This document shows positions 34,596 through 43,082 of a stretch of DNA of 64,000 nucleotides, one piece after another. The stretch's first letter is position 1. Every line of letters starts with the position of its first letter. The stretch is from Pedobacter riviphilus. GTDB taxonomy: Bacteria > Bacteroidota > Bacteroidia > Sphingobacteriales > Sphingobacteriaceae. The stretch spans positions 2,170,001 to 2,234,000 of the forward strand of contig NZ_CP061171.1 in the NCBI RefSeq assembly GCF_014692875.1. Reading direction: 5' to 3'. The translations under genes were made by a program, and so were the position numbers. The notes beneath the pieces were generated by a model that saw only the letters and a list, made by a program, of their open reading frames with translations, did not search any database and was not told the origin of the DNA.

Positions 34596-36209
34596 TTATT
34601 TAGCAACAGCTTTACCTGAGTAAGTTGCCGCTAATTTTAATGCATTGTAAGCATTCACAATACCACCGCTTATACAAAGATCAGAGAAAGGAACAGAAAT
34701 TTTTTCTGCACCAGGTTCTTCACTTTTAGCGTATTCTACATTATGATTAACCTTCGTAACCGATTTAACAATAATTTCTTTCACCTGGGCAGCAGATAAT
34801 TTTGGGTAATAAGAGCGGATTAATCCAGCTAAACCAGCTACAACAGGAGAAGCCATACTGGTTCCATCTAAGTTTTTGTATTTAGAACCAGGTACTGTTG
34901 AATAAATTTTAACTCCTGGAGCAAAAACATCTACCTGCGTTTTGCCGTAATTAGAGAAACTGGCTTTAAGTGTTGCATCATCTTTAGGACCAGACGCACC
35001 AACGGTTATCCATGAGGCAATGGTCTTCTCATCTAAATCTTTATGATTAGGAAAATTGTTTTCCACATCAATATTTTTGTTTTCGTTACCTGCAGCCTGA
35101 ACGATCAGTACATCTTTAGATGCAGCATATTTCATTGCTTCGTTAACAATGGCTTTATTCCAGCTATAAGCTTTACCAAAACTCATGTTAATTACCTTTG
35201 CACCGTTATCAACTGCATAACGGATTCCATTTGCCACATCTTTATCTCTTTCATCACCATTTGGCGTACAACGAACACCCATAATAGCCACGTTATCGGC
35301 CACGCCTAAAATACCAAGTTTATTGGTTCTATCAGCTGCAATAATACCTGCTACGTGCGTACCATGCATAGCATCAGGGCCTGCAACATCGTTATTGCCA
35401 TAAAATTTCTCGTTAACATTGTTCGGGTCATCACCAACAATAGCGCGCGGATCATAATCGAGATTTAAATTGTAATTAACCTGGCGGTTATAATAATCAA
35501 ATCCTTCCGTAATCTGCTCTTCATAAAAATCTTTAAAGCTATTTTTTCCTAATTCCTCAATTACAACCCCTTGTACCCGGGCATCAACATCTGTAACTGG
35601 TTTAAAATTTTTAAAGTCTTCGATAGTTGGATTCTGTTTGCCAATTTTTTTTACCACTGCATCTAGTGCAGCTTTGAACCCCGTTAAACCCGCAAGATTT
35701 TCTTTAGCTTCTGCCAGTTGTTTTTCTAAATCGGCTCTCTCTGCTTTGAATACAGCAAAGTCCTTTTTATCTTTTTCTGCAACATTTGCATCAGTAGTAT
35801 TGGCAAAACGGTCCTGATCGCGACGAACTAAACGTGTTAACTCTAGCGTTTCAAAATTGATAGATTCTTTTGGCCCACCAATAAAGTTCCAGCCATTGAT
35901 ATCGTCGATATAGCCGTTTTTATCATCGTCTTTTCCATTCCCAGCTATTTCTTTGGTATTTACCCACATTATCCGCTTTAAATCTTCATGAGTGGCTTCT
36001 ACACCACCATCATTAACAGCAACGATAACTTTAACAGATTTTTTCCCCTTTAAAAGCTCTTTGTATGCTTTTTCGGTACTGATACCGAATGTACTGTCGG
36101 TTTTAAGATCAAGGTTTTGCCAATTAGTTTTTTGTGCATTTGCTAAAGTTGGTATTGCACTGATGAGCGCAACACTTAAAAGCGCGCTAAAAATTCTACT
36201 CCTATTCAT
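34596..36209 (-). CDS. Subtilisin-like serine peptidase (S8), exported
   Basis: 537 residues. Signal peptide (cleavage near ANAQ, residue 26). Catalytic triad: Asp in VNDGGVEATHEDL (about 66), His in HGTHVAGIIAA (about 285), Ser in GTSMASPVVAG (about 447), plus oxyanion Asn in AAGNENKN. The Asp-to-His distance of about 220 residues is far longer than in ordinary subtilisins because of a charged helical insertion (residues about 95-260). The protein has no C-terminal sorting domain of type IX, so it should stay periplasmic or be released by another route. Substrate unknown. Stand-alone gene. Confidence 0.9.
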   Translation of the reverse strand: MNRSRIFSALLSVALISAIPTLANAQKTNWQNLDLKTDSTFGISTEKAYKELLKGKKSVKVIVAVNDGGVEATHEDLKRIMWVNTKEIAGNGKDDDKNGYIDDINGWNFIGGPKESINFETLELTRLVRRDQDRFANTTDANVAEKDKKDFAVFKAERADLEKQLAEAKENLAGLTGFKAALDAVVKKIGKQNPTIEDFKNFKPVTDVDARVQGVVIEELGKNSFKDFYEEQITEGFDYYNRQVNYNLNLDYDPRAIVGDDPNNVNEKFYGNNDVAGPDAMHGTHVAGIIAADRTNKLGILGVADNVAIMGVRCTPNGDERDKDVANGIRYAVDNGAKVINMSFGKAYSWNKAIVNEAMKYAASKDVLIVQAAGNENKNIDVENNFPNHKDLDEKTIASWITVGASGPKDDATLKASFSNYGKTQVDVFAPGVKIYSTVPGSKYKNLDGTSMASPVVAGLAGLIRSYYPKLSAAQVKEIIVKSVTKVNHNVEYAKSEEPGAEKISVPFSDLCISGGIVNAYNALKLAATYSGKAVAK

Positions 36210-36321
36210 TGATGTATTTTTGTATTAAACGGTGAAAATTAATTTTAATTTCTTTAATAGGAAGAAATTGTATCAAAAATGATGTTTTTCACACATTTTG
36301 ATCGCTAAACAAACCTTGTCG

Positions 36322-36918
36322 TTATTTCATATCAACAACAATCTTTTTGGCCATAGCATTGTGCAATTCAATTACCTTTAAAGTATTACTTGCCCAGGTT
36401 TTAATTGCCTGATCACGGTTTTGTATACCGGTTTTAAACAGCGTAATTGTTTTTTCATGATCAGTAACCATCATATGCATATAATGTTGATCAAATGCTT
36501 CGCCCGTCATTTTTTTCATTTCATCCAAATGAATCTGGTCATCGGCAGGCAAGGCATCGGGAGTAATTACTTTCTTTTTTATAGCCAACGCTTTTAATTC
36601 TGTATTGGCTTTGGTATGGTCGGCAAGCATTTTAGCAGCGAACTCTTTCACTTCAGCACTTTTTGCATTTTTAGCTGCAATTTTTGCTGCCTCCACCTCC
36701 ATAATACCACCAATCGCAGCTTTTCTTAAAAATGTGGCACCGGCTTCATCAACGCCCGATTCTGTGCTTTCAGCGCCTGTAGCGTGGTTGCCATTTATCA
36801 TATTGGTATCGCCAGCAACACTATCTTTTGTGGTTGCCGATTTTTTATCTGCAGTTTGGCAGGATCCGAACGATAATATCAACGCAAAAGCTGTAGGTAA
36901 TAAAAATATCTTTTTCAT
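36322..36918 (-). CDS. DUF4142 lipoprotein (ferritin-like helical domain)
   Basis: 198 residues. Lipobox FGSC with C20, a Ser/Thr/Glu-rich linker (residues 22-58), then a four-helix domain with FLRKAAIGGIMEVEAAKIA, VKEFAAKMLADHTKANTELK and YMHMMVTDHEKTITLF. These segments are typical of DUF4142, a ferritin-like fold of unknown catalysis. His/Asp/Glu residues in the helices could bind metal, but this is not shown. Stand-alone minus-strand gene between the subtilase and an acetyltransferase. Confidence 0.85.
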   Translation of the reverse strand: MKKIFLLPTAFALILSFGSCQTADKKSATTKDSVAGDTNMINGNHATGAESTESGVDEAGATFLRKAAIGGIMEVEAAKIAAKNAKSAEVKEFAAKMLADHTKANTELKALAIKKKVITPDALPADDQIHLDEMKKMTGEAFDQHYMHMMVTDHEKTITLFKTGIQNRDQAIKTWASNTLKVIELHNAMAKKIVVDMK

Positions 36919-36976
36919 GTTTTCTCTATGTTTTGATGTGTTTTAAAAACAAGAGAACTTAAGAAAGGTTTTTTGC

Positions 36977-37423
36977 CTATTCAGCAGCTCTGGTGTAAAT
37001 ATCCGGAATTACGATGCCCATCTGTCTTTCCGGATGCTCAATTACCGAAAAGCCAAACTGTTCATAAAGGCCATGGGCATCCAGGGTGGCCAGTTGGTAA
37101 CGGCGTAACCCCTGCAAATCGGGATGAAAGATCATAAACGACATCAGTTTCTTAGATAAACCTAAGCCACGGTAACTTTCTTTTACATAAACATCGCAGA
37201 GCCAGGCAAAAGTTGCTTTGTCTGTTACCCAACGTGCAAAACCAACCTGTTCCTGATCTTTATAAATACCAAAGCAAAGTGAATTTTCGATAGATCGTTT
37301 TACTGTATCGAATGGAATGTTCTTTGCCCAATACGATTCGGTGCTTAAGTAATGATGGATGGCCTCAATATCCAATAGCTCCTTTTTATCTGAAAATATA
37401 AAACCGTTTTCGCTGATTTCCAT
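36977..37423 (-). CDS. GNAT-family N-acetyltransferase
   Basis: 148 residues. The acetyl-CoA pyrophosphate loop (YVKESYRGLGLSKKL, about residues 92-106) and the C-terminal YEQFGF motif are present. The domain arrangement fits one compact GNAT fold with no extra domains. Substrate unknown. It lies 58 bases after the YajQ gene on the same strand, with a 9-bp hairpin in the gap. Confidence 0.85.
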   Translation of the reverse strand: MEISENGFIFSDKKELLDIEAIHHYLSTESYWAKNIPFDTVKRSIENSLCFGIYKDQEQVGFARWVTDKATFAWLCDVYVKESYRGLGLSKKLMSFMIFHPDLQGLRRYQLATLDAHGLYEQFGFSVIEHPERQMGIVIPDIYTRAAE

Positions 37424-37448
37424 TATTTTTAGGTTAAGCGTATAAATC

Positions 37449-37482
37449 GGTTAACTGATAGAATATACTAAAACAGTTAACC
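37449..37482. repeat. Inverted repeat between YajQ and GNAT genes
   Basis: GGTTAACTG / CAGTTAACC, a perfect 9-bp stem with a 16-base loop, touching the yajQ stop codon. No T-run. Confidence 0.5.
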
Positions 37483-37973
37483 TAATTACGCATGTTAATA
37501 TACTGCAATGGTTGTCCGAAATCTTCGCCTCTACACAAACTGATCACCGCCTGTAAATCGTCGATTTTTTTTGCTGTTACACGTACCTGATCGTCCATAA
37601 TGGAAGGTTGCACCTTTAAACCGCTGGCTTTGATTTTCGCAACCACTTTTTTAGCAGCTTCTTTATCCAATCCTTCTTTAATGCTGATTTCTTTCCGGAT
37701 CATATTGCCCGAAGCCTGTTGTTCATCACCAAAATCCAGACTTTTAGGATCAAGGTTCTGTTTCATCATTCTCGAAATGATCGAATCTTCAATGGCTTTT
37801 AAGCGCATATCATCTTCGGTTACAATGGTAATTACATTTGCTTTTTTATCCAGATCAATCGTGCTTTTCGAGCCGTTAAAGTCATAACGGTTAAGGATTT
37901 CTTTTTTTGCATTGTTAACTGCATTGTCTAATGTTTGCGCGTCAACTTTACTTACTATATCAAAAGAGGGCAT
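37482..37973 (-). CDS. yajQ: YajQ-family nucleotide-binding protein
   Basis: 163 residues, the family's normal length. The opening MPSFDIVSKVD, then RYDFNGSKSTIDLDKK and LKAIEDSIISRMMKQNLDPKSLDFG are strongly conserved in the YajQ family. Some members bind cyclic di-GMP and act with transcription factors; others bind GTP or tRNA. No specific partner is visible here. First gene of a probable pair with the GNAT gene. Confidence 0.92.
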   Translation of the reverse strand: MPSFDIVSKVDAQTLDNAVNNAKKEILNRYDFNGSKSTIDLDKKANVITIVTEDDMRLKAIEDSIISRMMKQNLDPKSLDFGDEQQASGNMIRKEISIKEGLDKEAAKKVVAKIKASGLKVQPSIMDDQVRVTAKKIDDLQAVISLCRGEDFGQPLQYINMRN

Positions 37974-38049
37974 GGTTTTAGCTTTAAAGTAAAAAAATAA
38001 GTAGATTTAGTAGAAATTAATCTTACCTCACAAAAAAACGAAAAATAAT

Positions 38050-38673
38050 ATGAAAACCACTAAACCAAAGTCTCAAAAAAAGATCACCAAGAAAGAAGCC
38101 AAAAAACAATTGGAACAATCTATCACCGATAAATTTTTAGAGGTAATCAAAAGTTTAGGACATGATGTATCGGAAATCAGTACAGAGGTTGGAAAGGCGA
38201 GTAAGCGTGTGGCTAAAAAACTGACGAAAAAGTTTACCATTGTAAAAGCCGATGTGGGACAAAAAATAGATGAATTGATTCATGCATCAAAAGAGAAAGC
38301 CGTGAAAAAACCAGTTGCCAAAGCTGTAAGTAAGTCTGAAAAAACAGCTCAGAAAGTGGTTAAAAAAGCCGTTGCAAAGGCTAAACCAGTAGTACAAAGC
38401 ATTAAGGTTGCGGCAATAGAAACAGAGGAAAAAGCAGAAAAAGTATTGGCAAAACCAGTAACAAAAGCAAAAGAAGCAGTAAAGGAGGCTACAACAGTTG
38501 TTAAAAAAGCGGCAACCACGGCAAGTAAAGTACCTGCAAAGGCTGCTACAACAGTTAAAAAGGCTGTAGCTCCAGCCGCTACTCCTGCAAAAGCAGCAAC
38601 AGTTGTTAAAAAAACAGTTGTTAAAGCTACGCCCGCAGTTAAGAAAGAAACAAAAACACCAACTAAAAAATAA
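38050..38673 (+). CDS. Lys/Ala-rich histone H1-like protein
   Basis: 207 residues. The first 75 residues form a mixed helical region (LEQSITDKFLEVIKSLGHDV..). The rest is a low-complexity tail of KKAVAKA, VVKKA and PAKAAT type repeats, giving a very basic protein with no Cys or Trp. The tail resembles the C-terminus of eukaryotic H1 and of bacterial AlgP/Hc2-like proteins. Probably a DNA- or polyanion-binding nucleoid protein. It lies directly before ppk1; binding to polyphosphate is a speculative possibility. Unrelated in sequence to the mini-histone at 2005-2184. Confidence 0.75.
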   Translation: MKTTKPKSQKKITKKEAKKQLEQSITDKFLEVIKSLGHDVSEISTEVGKASKRVAKKLTKKFTIVKADVGQKIDELIHASKEKAVKKPVAKAVSKSEKTAQKVVKKAVAKAKPVVQSIKVAAIETEEKAEKVLAKPVTKAKEAVKEATTVVKKAATTASKVPAKAATTVKKAVAPAATPAKAATVVKKTVVKATPAVKKETKTPTKK

Positions 38674-38738
38674 ATTTGTTAACGTTAATGCGCATATGAA
38701 TTAACATCGATTTAACAAATTAATGTGCAGTTTTGAAC

Positions 38739-38766
38739 ATCCCTGTTTTGGCAGGGATTTTTTATT
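38739..38766 (+). terminator. Terminator 7 bases before the ppk1 start
   Basis: ATCCCTG-TTTTGG-CAGGGAT followed by a T-run interrupted by one A. It ends the histone-like gene but leaves almost no room for a ppk1 promoter behind it. Confidence 0.75.
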
Positions 38767-38773
38767 TTTTTAA

Positions 38774-40834
38774 ATGAGCAATAAGAAGATCCCTTTTTTA
38801 AACCGCGAAATCAGTTGGCTTTACTTTAACGAACGTGTACTGCAGGAAGCTGCTGATGAAACAGTTCCGCTGATTGAACGGATTAAATTTCTATCTATAT
38901 TTTCTTCAAATTTGGAGGAGTTTTACCGTGTGCGGGTAGCCACCATGACCCGACTAACCAATTTGAACGATAAGGCTAAAGCACTTTTAGGATTTAACTC
39001 AAAGAAAATTCTGAATGAGATTAAAAATATTGTTGTAAAACAGGAAAGAAAATTTGACCAGCTTTTTCAGGCTACCTTAATAAACGAACTTGCTCAAAAC
39101 AGGATTTTTATTTTAAACGATACCCAACTGAATGTAAGCAGGGGCGAATTTGTTAAAAATCACTTTAGGGATAAGATTTTATCTAATCTGGTTCCCATTA
39201 TGCTGGATATGGATAAACCTTTTCCAGAATTGAAAGACCGGTACCTTTACTTTTTTGTTAAACTTTCAAAAAAGGATACAAAAATTAAAGAGAAATATGC
39301 ACTCATTGAAATTCCGCCCAATTTGCCACGATTTTTGGTGTTGCCCGAAACAAACGATCTAAAATTTATAATTCTGGCCGAAGATATTATCCGATATTGT
39401 TTAGACGATATATTTTATGTTTTTACGTACGATAATTTAGAGGCTTATTCGATCCAGTTAACACGGGATGCGGAATTGGACATTGATAAAAACATTAATG
39501 ATAAATTTATCGATGATTTAAAAAACAGTTTGGAAAAACGCAAAAAAGGAAAACCGATGCGTTTGCTTTATGATTCGGCTATGCCTTTAAATATGCTTAC
39601 TGTACTGGTGAATAAACTTAAGCTTGAGGCCGAAAGTTTAATTCCAGGTAACCGTTACCATAAATTTGGCGATTTTATTGCCTTCCCAAATGTGGGTAAA
39701 AAGGAATTGGAATATGCGCCGAACGTGCCGCTAAAGGTACATGATTTGCACAGAACCCAAAGCATGTTCGCTAAAGTTGCCCAGCGCGATTATTTGGTGA
39801 ATTTACCCTACCAATCGTACGATTACATTATTCTGTTTTTGCGTGAAGCCGCAATTGATCCGAAAGTAACCGAAATACAGATTACCTTATACCGATTAGC
39901 CGAAAACTCAAAAGTAATTAATGCATTAATTAACGCTGCTAAAAATGGTAAAGCAGTTTCTGTTTTATTAGAACTTAAAGCCCGTTTTGATGAACAGGCT
40001 AATATTTACTGGACGAGCCGCTTAATGGAGGAAGGTGTTAAGGTGAATTACGGTTTAACTGACTACAAAGTACACTCCAAAATTTGTTTGGTTAAACGGA
40101 TCGAAAAAGATAAGCCAGTATACTATGCAAACTTAGCAACAGGAAACTTTAACGAGAAAACCGCAGGTTTATACTGTGATCATAGTATTTTCACGGCTAA
40201 AAAAGAGATTACCAACGATCTGGTAAAGCTTTTTGATGCGTTGAGTAAACGTACCGTAACGAAGGGATTTAAACACCTGATTGTTTCGCCGCTGGAGAGC
40301 CGCTCGAAATTGGTCAATTTTATTAACCGCGAAATCAGGAACGCAAAACAAGGTAAACTCGCTTACATCATGTTAAAGGTAAATAGTTTAGCGGATGAAG
40401 GGATTATTGCCAAACTTTACGATGCGAGCAATGCTGGCGTTAAAATTCAGCTGATTATCCGTGGTATCTGCTGTTTGGTACCGGGAGTAAAGGGCTTTAG
40501 TGAAAATATTACGGCCATCAGTATTATCGATAAGTTTTTAGAGCATGCCCGGGTTTATATTTTCGGTAATAACGGTAAAAACGACATGTATTTATCATCC
40601 GCAGATTTAATGAGCAGGAATTTCGAACACCGTGTAGAGGTAGGATTCCCGGTTTTGGATCATGATGTGAAACAGGAGATACAGGATATCATTGATCTGC
40701 AACTGCAGGATAATACCAAATCGAGGCAGATCAATGCTTTGAACAATAATAAATACCATAAAAACAGATTAAGTAAAAAGATAAGGGCGCAGGTAGACAT
40801 CTATAACTATTTAAAAACCAAGCATCAATCATAA
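38774..40834 (+). CDS. ppk1: Polyphosphate kinase 1
   Basis: 686 residues, full length. The N-terminal region (FLNREISWLYFNERVLQEA, FSSNLEEFYRVRVA) and the two phospholipase-D-like halves are present. The autophosphorylated His lies in DYKVHSKICLV (about 435) and the second conserved His in LEHARVYIFGN (about 590). GNFNEKTA and SADLMSRNFEHRVE complete the active site. It reversibly builds polyphosphate from ATP. Its stop overlaps the ppx start (TAATG). A terminator ends just 7 bases upstream, so its promoter probably lies before that hairpin. Confidence 0.96.
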   Translation: MSNKKIPFLNREISWLYFNERVLQEAADETVPLIERIKFLSIFSSNLEEFYRVRVATMTRLTNLNDKAKALLGFNSKKILNEIKNIVVKQERKFDQLFQATLINELAQNRIFILNDTQLNVSRGEFVKNHFRDKILSNLVPIMLDMDKPFPELKDRYLYFFVKLSKKDTKIKEKYALIEIPPNLPRFLVLPETNDLKFIILAEDIIRYCLDDIFYVFTYDNLEAYSIQLTRDAELDIDKNINDKFIDDLKNSLEKRKKGKPMRLLYDSAMPLNMLTVLVNKLKLEAESLIPGNRYHKFGDFIAFPNVGKKELEYAPNVPLKVHDLHRTQSMFAKVAQRDYLVNLPYQSYDYIILFLREAAIDPKVTEIQITLYRLAENSKVINALINAAKNGKAVSVLLELKARFDEQANIYWTSRLMEEGVKVNYGLTDYKVHSKICLVKRIEKDKPVYYANLATGNFNEKTAGLYCDHSIFTAKKEITNDLVKLFDALSKRTVTKGFKHLIVSPLESRSKLVNFINREIRNAKQGKLAYIMLKVNSLADEGIIAKLYDASNAGVKIQLIIRGICCLVPGVKGFSENITAISIIDKFLEHARVYIFGNNGKNDMYLSSADLMSRNFEHRVEVGFPVLDHDVKQEIQDIIDLQLQDNTKSRQINALNNNKYHKNRLSKKIRAQVDIYNYLKTKHQS

Positions 40835-41715
40835 TGTTAAGATACGCAGCTATAGATATCGGGTCTAATGCGGTGAGGTTACTCATTGCCGATATTAGCA
40901 AACAAGACGGAAAATATAAGTATAAAAAAAACACCCTTATACGTGTGCCGCTCCGGTTGGGAGATGATGCATTCTTAGATCAATATATATCGGAAAAAAA
41001 ATCTGCAGATCTGGTAAAAACCATGACTGCTTTTAAAAATCTGATGGACGTTTATCATGTTTCTGAATATTTGGCTTGTGCAACATCTGCTATGCGCGAA
41101 GCCCGTAATGGAGAAGATATTGTTAAGTTGATTAAAAAGGAAGCAGACGTTACTTTAGAGATTATTGAGGGGCAGCGGGAAGCGAATATTATTTATGCTA
41201 ACCATATTGAAGAAGAGTTAGACGAAAATAAAAACTACCTATATATTGATGTTGGTGGAGGTAGTACTGAACTGTCGGTTTTCGTAAAAGGTGCTCCAGA
41301 AGCATCAAGATCCTTCAATATTGGCACAATCAGGATGCTCGATAATCAGGATAAGGAAGAAACCTGGGAAGAGATGAAAGATTGGGTAAAAGAGCATACA
41401 AAAGAATATAAACATTTGGCTGGCATAGGTACAGGTGGCAATATTAATAAATTGTTCCGCATGTCGGATGAGAAGGAAAATGCGCCATTATCGTTGCAGA
41501 AATTAAATTCGATGTACAATAAATTAACCAGTTATTCATTGAAAGAAAGGATCAATACGCTGGGTTTAAACCCCGACCGTGCAGATGTAATTATTCCGGC
41601 CTGCGAAATTTACCTTACTTTAATGAAATGGACAGGTATAAAACAGATTTATGTACCTAAAGTGGGAATGGCTGATGGAATTATTAAGTTATTGATAGAA
41701 GAGAAGTTGGATTAG
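40834..41715 (+). CDS. ppx: Exopolyphosphatase (Ppx/GppA family)
   Basis: 293 residues: the short form that contains only the two actin-like domains. Motifs: AAIDIGSNAVRLLIAD (phosphate 1), ACATSAMREARNG, EGQREANIIY, YIDVGGGSTELSVF and GIGTGGNINKL. It removes terminal phosphate from polyphosphate (or pppGpp in GppA-type members). One-base overlap with ppk1 means the synthesising and degrading enzymes are made together. The HD-type C-terminal domain of E. coli Ppx is absent. Confidence 0.9.
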   Translation: MLRYAAIDIGSNAVRLLIADISKQDGKYKYKKNTLIRVPLRLGDDAFLDQYISEKKSADLVKTMTAFKNLMDVYHVSEYLACATSAMREARNGEDIVKLIKKEADVTLEIIEGQREANIIYANHIEEELDENKNYLYIDVGGGSTELSVFVKGAPEASRSFNIGTIRMLDNQDKEETWEEMKDWVKEHTKEYKHLAGIGTGGNINKLFRMSDEKENAPLSLQKLNSMYNKLTSYSLKERINTLGLNPDRADVIIPACEIYLTLMKWTGIKQIYVPKVGMADGIIKLLIEEKLD

Positions 41716-41733
41716 AGGCGTTTTACTTGTGAA

Positions 41734-41779
41734 GCCCTCATTGCGAAAAGGTTTTTTCAGCCGACGAAGCAATGAGGGC
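41734..41779. repeat. Inverted repeat downstream of ppx
   Basis: GCCCTCATTGC / GCAATGAGGGC, a perfect 11-bp stem with a 24-base loop that contains AAAAGGTTTTTT. It lies between convergent ppx and the DUF5655 gene. Confidence 0.6.
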
Positions 41780-41790
41780 CATATATATGG

Positions 41791-41812
41791 TGTCAGATGT
41801 TTCCATCTGACA
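41791..41812. repeat. 22-base palindrome, tandem copy A
   Basis: TGTCAGATG-TTTC-CATCTGACA, a perfect 9-bp stem with 4-base loop. A diverged copy with the same geometry follows at 41829-41850. Confidence 0.65.
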
Positions 41813-41828
41813 CTAAAATTTATTAAAC

Positions 41829-41850
41829 TGTCGGATGATAACATCCAACA
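41829..41850. repeat. 22-base palindrome, tandem copy B
   Basis: TGTCGGATG-ATAA-CATCCAACA has the same 9-4-9 geometry as copy A, and the base changes mostly preserve pairing (one G-U/C-A position). Confidence 0.6.
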
Positions 41851-41875
41851 GCACCTATGTTCTGGGGCAATTAAC

Positions 41876-42229
41876 TCACTCCATCGCCATCCTTAAAAAA
41901 CTTTTCACCTCATCATTAATATCTTCCTCGAAATAAATCCTCAAATGATGGTTAAATTGATCCGTTCCTGGCACCTGTGCAATTTTGGTGAAGCAAAGAT
42001 TGTTTTCATACGGTTGATTGAAAGGAATAACCACATGAATAAAGTTCTTTCCCAACTGCGTAATATACGCAAAGCTGGTTTCGGATTCGATCGCGATCAT
42101 GGACTTTGTAGGCCTAAGATTTATCTCTCCTAATTCGGTCAATTGCGCAATAAAAAAACGGAACAACCCTAAGGTATATTCCGTTTTTCCGTTTAAAAAG
42201 TCTGATAAATGTTTTTCTTCAGACATCAT
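41876..42229 (-). CDS. DUF5655-like protein
   Basis: 117 residues without signal peptide or membrane helix. The pattern TEYTLGLFRFFIAQLTELGEI, RPTKSMIAIE and a C-terminal HHLRIYFEEDINDEVKSFL fits DUF5655, a small domain of unknown function. It is the last gene of the minus-strand operon ppgK-gnd-zwf-pgl, 6 bases after pgl, so it is probably expressed with the pentose phosphate enzymes. Any direct link is unproven. Confidence 0.68.
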   Translation of the reverse strand: MMSEEKHLSDFLNGKTEYTLGLFRFFIAQLTELGEINLRPTKSMIAIESETSFAYITQLGKNFIHVVIPFNQPYENNLCFTKIAQVPGTDQFNHHLRIYFEEDINDEVKSFLRMAME

Positions 42230-42235
42230 AATTTT

Positions 42236-42961
42236 TTAATCTTCTAATAATTTTGTTGCAGCCTCATCGGTAAACCAGGTTAATTTACCATCAATCGGAT
42301 CGATTAACTGAGAAGGGTATAAGTCAACATTTTTTTCGGTATCACCGATAACATGCTTCAGCGCTTCGGCCTTATTCTCTCCAAACACCAGGAAAGCGAC
42401 GTTATCTGCTTTGTTAATTAACGGTGCGGTAAAGCTAATGCGGTAAGTATCTAATTTTTCTACATACACCGCTGCTATGTTTACTTCTTTGTCTTTAACT
42501 AACGTGGTATGCGGAAAAATTGAAGCCGTATGCGCATCATCACCCATACCTAAAAGGATCAAATCGAAAACAATGTCTTCACCATTAAAATGCTTGTCGA
42601 TTGCTTTTTTATATTCGATAGCTGCTTTTTCTGGAGCCAAAGTGGTATCAACGTAAAAAATATGATCTTCTTTAATACCTAGTGGATCTAAAATGGTTTT
42701 CTTGGCCATTAATCCGTTGTAGTTATCGTCATTAGCCGGAACGTTGCGCTCATCGCCAAAGAAGAAATATACTTTTTCCCAATCAATTCTGTGCTGGCCT
42801 TCTGTAGCCAGAAGATGATAAAGTGCTTTAGGAGAACTACCGCCAGTTAAAACGAAATTGAAACGGTCGTTTTCTTCGATAGACATTTCTGCAATCTTGA
42901 TCACATAATCTGCCAGATCCTGGTTCAGTTCTTCTAATGTTTTATATATGAGTAGATTCAT
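42236..42961 (-). CDS. pgl: 6-phosphogluconolactonase
   Basis: 241 residues. FVLTGGSSPKALYHLLA, YFFFGDERNVPANDDNYNG and the active-site segment LLGMGDDAHTASIFPHT (usual form GMG-D/E-DGHTASLFP) identify the DevB/Pgl type. It hydrolyses 6-phosphoglucono-lactone, the second step of the oxidative pentose phosphate branch. Follows zwf on the same strand after 121 bases that contain a palindromic repeat. Confidence 0.93.
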   Translation of the reverse strand: MNLLIYKTLEELNQDLADYVIKIAEMSIEENDRFNFVLTGGSSPKALYHLLATEGQHRIDWEKVYFFFGDERNVPANDDNYNGLMAKKTILDPLGIKEDHIFYVDTTLAPEKAAIEYKKAIDKHFNGEDIVFDLILLGMGDDAHTASIFPHTTLVKDKEVNIAAVYVEKLDTYRISFTAPLINKADNVAFLVFGENKAEALKHVIGDTEKNVDLYPSQLIDPIDGKLTWFTDEAATKLLED

Positions 42962-42980
42962 TTTATAACTTATTAATTAA

Positions 42981-43040
42981 TGTCATGTTGAGCTTGTCGA
43001 AACACCGATCGTTAAGTTCTTCGACAGGCTCAGAATGACA
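42981..43040. repeat. Inverted repeat between zwf and pgl
   Basis: TGTCATGTTGAGCTTGTCGAA and TTCGACAGGCTCAGAATGACA form imperfect 21-base arms around an 18-base loop. This palindrome family (TTCGACA-GCTCAG) is a widespread intergenic repeat. Between co-oriented genes it may act as an RNA-stability or attenuation element. Confidence 0.65.
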
Positions 43041-43082
43041 ATCCGCTTATGGCTATAATGCTATTGGGCCATTAACCTAATA

